NCBI GenBank assembly: GCA_009668925.1
Contig: SBEK01000158.1
Span: forward strand, 1-9,122
Direction: 5' to 3'
DNA length: 9,122 nt
From: Deltaproteobacteria bacterium
GTDB taxonomy: Bacteria; Desulfobacterota; Syntrophia; Syntrophales; Smithellaceae
Under the pieces are notes generated by a model that was given only the letters and a program-made list of their open reading frames with translations, did no database searches and was not told the DNA's origin. A program made the position numbers and the translations under genes. This document shows, piece by piece, positions 5,973 to 9,122 of the stretch. Every line of letters begins with the position of its first letter. The first letter of the stretch is position 1.

Positions 5973-6963
5973 GATACTCATTGAGGTACAGGATCTGAAG
6001 GTTTACTTCCCCGTCCTGTCGGGGAGTGTCCTCAAGAAGAAAGTCGGCGATATCAAAGCCGTGGACGGCGTCAGCTTCTTCGTTCGGAGGGGTGAAACGC
6101 TCGGCCTCGTGGGCGAGAGCGGCAGTGGAAAGACGACAACGGGCAATGCCATCCTCCAACTGGACCGGCCGACGGACGGCAGGATCTTCTTCGAAGGGGA
6201 GAACATCACCGGCATCGGTAAAGAGGAAATCCGAAAGTTGCGCCGCCGGATGCAGATGATCTTCCAGGATCCCTTCAGTTCCCTCGATCCGCGCATGACG
6301 GTCGGCGACATTATCGGGGAGCCCCTCATCGCACATGGCATGGCGGGCGACAAGGGTGAATATCGGCGGCAGGTCGACGAGCTGCTGACCGTCGTGGGCC
6401 TCGATCCGTCCATGGGCAACCGCTACCCCCATGAATTCAGCGGAGGCCAGCGGCAGCGGGTAGGCATCGCCAGGGCTTTGGCCGTAAGGCCGAGTTTCAT
6501 CGTTTGCGACGAACCCGTCTCAGCGCTGGATGTCTCGATTCAGGCCCAGATCATCAACCTTCTTGAAGACCTCCAGGAGCGCTTCAATCTGACCTATCTC
6601 TTCATCGCTCATGACCTGGCCGTTGTACGCCATATCAGCGACCGGATCGCGGTTATGTATCTGGGGAAATTTGTCGAGGTCGCCTCGCGCATCGACCTCT
6701 ACCACAATCCCCTGCACCCATACACTCACGCCCTTCTCTCCGCCGTCCCCATCGCCAATCCCGGCATCGAGGCCACACGAGAACACATCATCCTCAAGGG
6801 AGAAGTGCCGAGTCCGCTCCATCCGCCGCTGGGGTGTCCCTTTCATCCGCGGTGCATCATGGCGATGGACCGTTGCGCCACCGAGGAACCCCTCATGAAA
6901 GAAATTGCGGCCGATCATTTCGTGGCGTGTCATCTCTGTCAGGACAGGCCTGCGATAATATGA
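5953..6963 (+). CDS. dppF: Peptide/nickel-type ABC transporter ATP-binding protein, DppF-like
   Basis: The second ATPase, expected to form a heterodimer with the DppD-like subunit; 336 aa. Motifs are complete: Walker A GESGSGKT (54-61), Q-loop Q105 ('[13 protein letters not shown]', diagnostic of the OppF/DppF side), signature FSGGQRQR (162-169), Walker B FIVCDEPV (182-189), and H-loop H220 ('IAHDLAVV'). The C-terminal domain has '[16 protein letters not shown]' (251-266) and cysteines at 295, 301, 308 and 326, plus C329. I chose ATG 5953 because the protein then begins '[21 protein letters not shown]', as the family does. It overlaps the upstream gene by 20 bp, suggesting translational coupling. 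ATG 5932 is a possible alternative; still earlier starts lie deep inside the previous gene. It ends the transporter operon proper. Confidence 0.93.
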   Translation: MSKSGNEILIEVQDLKVYFPVLSGSVLKKKVGDIKAVDGVSFFVRRGETLGLVGESGSGKTTTGNAILQLDRPTDGRIFFEGENITGIGKEEIRKLRRRMQMIFQDPFSSLDPRMTVGDIIGEPLIAHGMAGDKGEYRRQVDELLTVVGLDPSMGNRYPHEFSGGQRQRVGIARALAVRPSFIVCDEPVSALDVSIQAQIINLLEDLQERFNLTYLFIAHDLAVVRHISDRIAVMYLGKFVEVASRIDLYHNPLHPYTHALLSAVPIANPGIEATREHIILKGEVPSPLHPPLGCPFHPRCIMAMDRCATEEPLMKEIAADHFVACHLCQDRPAII

Positions 6964-7010
6964 ATTTTACATTTAATCATTCTTCCTTTCTTCCGCTGTG
7001 GTGACTTCTT

Positions 7011-7619
7011 ATGCCTTCTAAAACAAGAATAACGCGCGAAAGCATTGTCGATGCCGCCTTCAATATTGTGCGCGAGCACGGCTTGGAGAAACTATCGACA
7101 CGCTCTATCGCAAAAATACTGCACACATCCCATATACCCATTTACTCACACTTCAAATCCATGAATGATCTGGTACCGGCAATTATTGAGAAAATCATGC
7201 TGCTGCTTGGTGAATACCACTCGACGCCCCGAACCGGCATTTTGTCTCTGGATAATGGAATAGGATATGTTCTGTTTGCCTGGGAAGAACCGCATTTGTT
7301 TGCCGTCATCAACGATCCAAGGTATATCCGCTTACGGAATAAATACGGAGCCGCTCAATTCGATCTGCACGTCAAGATCCTTTCGCAGAATCCCAGAATG
7401 AAAGGTTTTTCCAACCAGCAATTACGCAACTTCCAGTTTCTAGCCTGGATATTTGTCCACGGGATTGCTTCCATGAAGCCCTTAATGAAGGAGGCCCGTC
7501 AGGAGATGGACGAAGCCAAGCTCATAGAATTGATTCGTGAAGGATCAAGAACATTGACTTATGGTTTCATAGAGAGCCAAAAACGGGTCTCCCGGATGAA
7601 CACAGAAGGGCGCCGGTAA
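7011..7619 (+). CDS. TetR/AcrR-family transcriptional regulator
   Basis: A 202-aa one-component regulator of normal TetR length. The N-terminal three-helix DNA-binding domain is clear: 'TRESIVDAAFNIVREHGLEKLSTRSIAKIL' (8-37) followed by the recognition region 'TSHIPIYSHFKSMNDLV' (39-55), matching the usual 'VSKGTLYRHFKSKEDL' pattern. The C-terminal ligand domain (about 60-190) is divergent and gives no clue to the inducer. The Shine-Dalgarno sequence is weak (GGTGA, 7000-7004, 6 nt before the ATG). The gene starts 47 bp after the last ATPase gene on the same strand with no terminator or convincing promoter in between, so it may be transcribed with the importer. It is convergent with the MFS gene. 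It looks somewhat more AT-rich than the transporter genes. Regulating the importer and/or the MFS gene is inference from position. Confidence 0.9.
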   Translation: MPSKTRITRESIVDAAFNIVREHGLEKLSTRSIAKILHTSHIPIYSHFKSMNDLVPAIIEKIMLLLGEYHSTPRTGILSLDNGIGYVLFAWEEPHLFAVINDPRYIRLRNKYGAAQFDLHVKILSQNPRMKGFSNQQLRNFQFLAWIFVHGIASMKPLMKEARQEMDEAKLIELIREGSRTLTYGFIESQKRVSRMNTEGRR

Positions 7620-7646
7620 AAAAAAATTGAAAGGATCAAGCCCTTC
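7618..7646 (-). terminator. Candidate Rho-independent terminator of the MFS gene
   Basis: Read on the minus strand, GAAGGG and CCTTTC form a 6-bp stem with one G-U pair and a 6-nt loop (7629-7646), then AA and nine T (the A9 run at 7618-7626). It lies about 50 nt after the MFS stop codon. The stem is weak, but stem plus T9 is the expected form. The T-tract overlaps the last two bases of the tetR stop codon (7617-7619). A longer alternative pairing, CAGAAGGGC (7603-7611) with GCCCTTCTG (7640-7648), also exists and includes the end of tetR. Confidence 0.5.
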
Positions 7647-7697
7647 TGAGAGTGGAATAGAGGGAAGCTGTGAACCTACGCCAATCTTTGGCCAGCT

Positions 7698-8915
7698 TTA
7701 TTTCTTGGCCAGGTGCGTTTTTTTGATTCCCAGGGCAAACAGGATGGCCAGACTACTCATGACCGCCAGCATGACAAAAGCCAGACGATAGCTCAACGTC
7801 GCGTCAAATATTTTGCCGGCGATAAAGGGTCCGAATGCGCCGAGCCCAATGATGAACATGGTAAATCCGAATATCGTGCCATGATATTTCAGACCGAAGA
7901 GTTCAGCCAGGAAAGGGGACTGGATGGCTGCAAATCCGCCGTAGCCGAAAGCAAAAATGACGGCAAAGACATAGAGCACCCAGAGGGTATCCGATAGCTG
8001 TATGATGGTGAAGGATGCCAGCATGAGCGCGCCGATCATCACCGCAACGGGTTTACTGCCCAAGCGGTCGATCACGACACCTAACGATACTTTGCTGATA
8101 ATGCTCACGGCGCCGATGACGGAAATAATCGTGGCGGCGGTTACCTCCGCTATCCCGACATCGGTGGCATGAGGAACGATATGCACCAGCACGGACTGCA
8201 AACTGGATCCCATCATGACAAAAACCCCGCAGACCAGCCAGAATTGCGTGCTCGCGAGTGCTTCCTTGAAGGTAAAGTGCAAAGAGGGATGGTCATGGTG
8301 CGCCGACGTGCCCAGGGCGGATTGTCCGATTTCGGACGGGTCGCGCTTCAGCATTTGCGCGCTGGCGATGACCAGGATCAGTACGGTGAGGCCGATCATG
8401 ATATAGGAAGTGCGCCAGCCGAAATTGGCTATGAGGAAGCTCGATAACGCGGGCACAAGCATGACTCCGGCTCCGACCCCGGCCGAAGTAATGCCGCTCA
8501 TCAGCCCTCTTCTGTGAACAAACCATCTGGATATTGTTGAAAGCAGGGGGACCCAGGTGCCGGCGACGCCAATACTCGAAAAGACGCCGAAAATGATATA
8601 AATCTGCCAGATCGCCTGTACCTGCGACATCAAGACATAGCTGATGCCGAGCAGCGACCCGCAAACCGTCACGACCAGCCGGGGCCCGTACCTGTCGCAG
8701 AGCTTGCCTGTTAAGATACAGGCTACGGACTGGATGACCAGACCTATGGAATACGCGCCGGACAGTGCTGCTCTGGAAAATCCGAATTCATTCAGCATCG
8801 GCTTGAAGAAGACGCCGAAGCTGTATTGTGCCCCCCAAACGGTCATCAGGATCAGAAAACTGAACAAGACGATGATGTATCCATAGAAGAGTCCGGGCTT
8901 GTTTATTTCAGAAAT
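7698..8915 (-). CDS. MFS transporter, oxalate/formate antiporter-monocarboxylate transporter type, with apparent ATT start
   Basis: A 405-aa inner-membrane carrier of the major facilitator superfamily with about 12 hydrophobic helices. Motif A appears in both halves: 'GKLCDRYGPRLV' (70-81) and 'GVVIDRLGSKPV' (279-290). The 'SRWFVHRRGLMSGITSAGVG' stretch (129-148) is typical of the OFA/monocarboxylate-porter group, whose members move organic acids; the actual substrate is unknown. The central cytoplasmic loop (about 190-216) contains HHDH. The start is unusual. In-frame codons back to a TAA (8930-8928) include no ATG or GTG, and the only TTG (8867) lies inside the first helix without a ribosome binding site. 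ATT at 8915-8913 lies 7 nt after AAAGGAG and yields 'SEINKPGLFYGYIIVLFSFLI', the normal N-terminus for this family. Transcribed toward tetR. Confidence 0.9.
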   Translation of the reverse strand: MSEINKPGLFYGYIIVLFSFLILMTVWGAQYSFGVFFKPMLNEFGFSRAALSGAYSIGLVIQSVACILTGKLCDRYGPRLVVTVCGSLLGISYVLMSQVQAIWQIYIIFGVFSSIGVAGTWVPLLSTISRWFVHRRGLMSGITSAGVGAGVMLVPALSSFLIANFGWRTSYIMIGLTVLILVIASAQMLKRDPSEIGQSALGTSAHHDHPSLHFTFKEALASTQFWLVCGVFVMMGSSLQSVLVHIVPHATDVGIAEVTAATIISVIGAVSIISKVSLGVVIDRLGSKPVAVMIGALMLASFTIIQLSDTLWVLYVFAVIFAFGYGGFAAIQSPFLAELFGLKYHGTIFGFTMFIIGLGAFGPFIAGKIFDATLSYRLAFVMLAVMSSLAILFALGIKKTHLAKK

Positions 8916-9114
8916 TGCGAATCTCCTTTACCATCCACTTAAGGCAAGCCTTTCCGGATTGCCTGGGTTGAAAAATATCAAGTCCTGAAGTGTGATCGGT
9001 CAGCATTTATTTTTATAGTTAAAGCGTAGGATAATCCGGCATCCAATGTCAATGAAATATTATAAAAAACAAAGAAACGCAGTGAACCTTTGCTTTGCCT
9101 CAGGAGCGCAACAC
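8916..9114. other. Divergent control region between the MFS gene and the next gene
   Basis: About 200 bp, clearly more AT-rich than its surroundings, lying between the minus-strand MFS gene and a plus-strand gene start at 9115. It should hold both promoters. Fragments seen are: minus-strand TTGACA (9052-9047) and TATAAA (9017-9012), but not at standard spacing; plus-strand GATAAT (9030-9035) and TATAAA (9061-9066) without good -35 boxes. Near the MFS side, AAGGC-AA-GCCTT (8941-8952) is a small inverted repeat, and AGGCAA (8942-8947) also pairs with TTGCCT (8959-8964). These could be an operator, but no second copy was found. Confidence 0.5.
8923..8929 (-). promoter_or_regulatory. Strong ribosome binding site that fixes an ATT start for the MFS gene
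   Basis: On the minus strand AAAGGAG is a near-consensus Shine-Dalgarno sequence. Seven bases separate it from the in-frame ATT at 8915-8913. Other in-frame options are ATA (8906-8904) and TTG (8867-8865), spaced 16 and 55 nt from it, so ATT fits best. Confidence 0.75.
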
Positions 9115-9122
9115 ATGAAGAC
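9115..9122 (+). CDS. Start of a further gene, cut by the window end
   Basis: AGGAG at 9102-9106 is followed after 8 nt by ATG AAG AC, i.e. Met-Lys and a partial codon. Spacing and Shine-Dalgarno quality are those of a real start, and the gene would be divergent from the MFS gene. 'MK' would fit many proteins, including ones with a signal peptide. Nothing can be said about function. Confidence 0.5.

Noticed and set aside
7684..7715. Two TGGCCA copies around the MFS stop codon as a terminator
   Set aside because: The 6-bp pairing exists only because TGGCCA is itself a palindrome, and no T-tract follows; the hairpin with T9 at 7618-7646 is the better candidate.

Overview
The window reads as ordinary chromosomal DNA of moderately high GC from a Gram-negative bacterium. 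Gene style, codon use and the periplasmic binding protein with a Sec signal peptide fit a syntrophic or anaerobic Desulfobacterota (former Deltaproteobacteria, Syntrophales-like). This placement is an impression from gene content and from short 'TCATTGCGAA'-type dispersed repeats; no marker gene is present to prove it.

Layout: (1) 56-616, a lone 186-aa protein of uncertain function resembling the DUF2378/TIGR02265 family. (2) 617-1156, a 540-bp gene-free stretch with a strong hairpin, a three-unit degenerate repeat array and a candidate promoter. (3) 1157-6963, a five-gene plus-strand operon for a complete peptide/nickel-type (Dpp/Opp) ABC importer in the order permease B, permease C, periplasmic binding protein, ATPase D, ATPase F. 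(4) 7011-7619, a TetR-family regulator 47 bp after the last ATPase gene. (5) 7698-8915 on the minus strand, a 12-helix MFS transporter of the oxalate/formate-monocarboxylate type, convergent with tetR. (6) 8916-9114, an AT-rich divergent control region, followed by the first codons of a further plus-strand gene cut by the window end.

How they may work together: the ABC importer would capture a peptide or other small solute in the periplasm and bring it in with ATP. The TetR protein is the obvious candidate regulator of the importer, the MFS carrier or both. The substrate cannot be told from sequence alone.

The most notable observation is that the MFS gene has no ATG, GTG or TTG at its natural start. 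A strong Shine-Dalgarno sequence sits 7 nt before an in-frame ATT, and using that ATT restores the expected N-terminus. Other points worth a look are a C10/G7 tract inside the permease C gene, a GC-rich hairpin between the binding protein and ATPase genes, conserved cysteine clusters in both ATPases, and the repeat array at 773-938. I see no CRISPR array, phage, transposase, toxin-antitoxin, tRNA or rRNA gene, and no convincing undescribed system.
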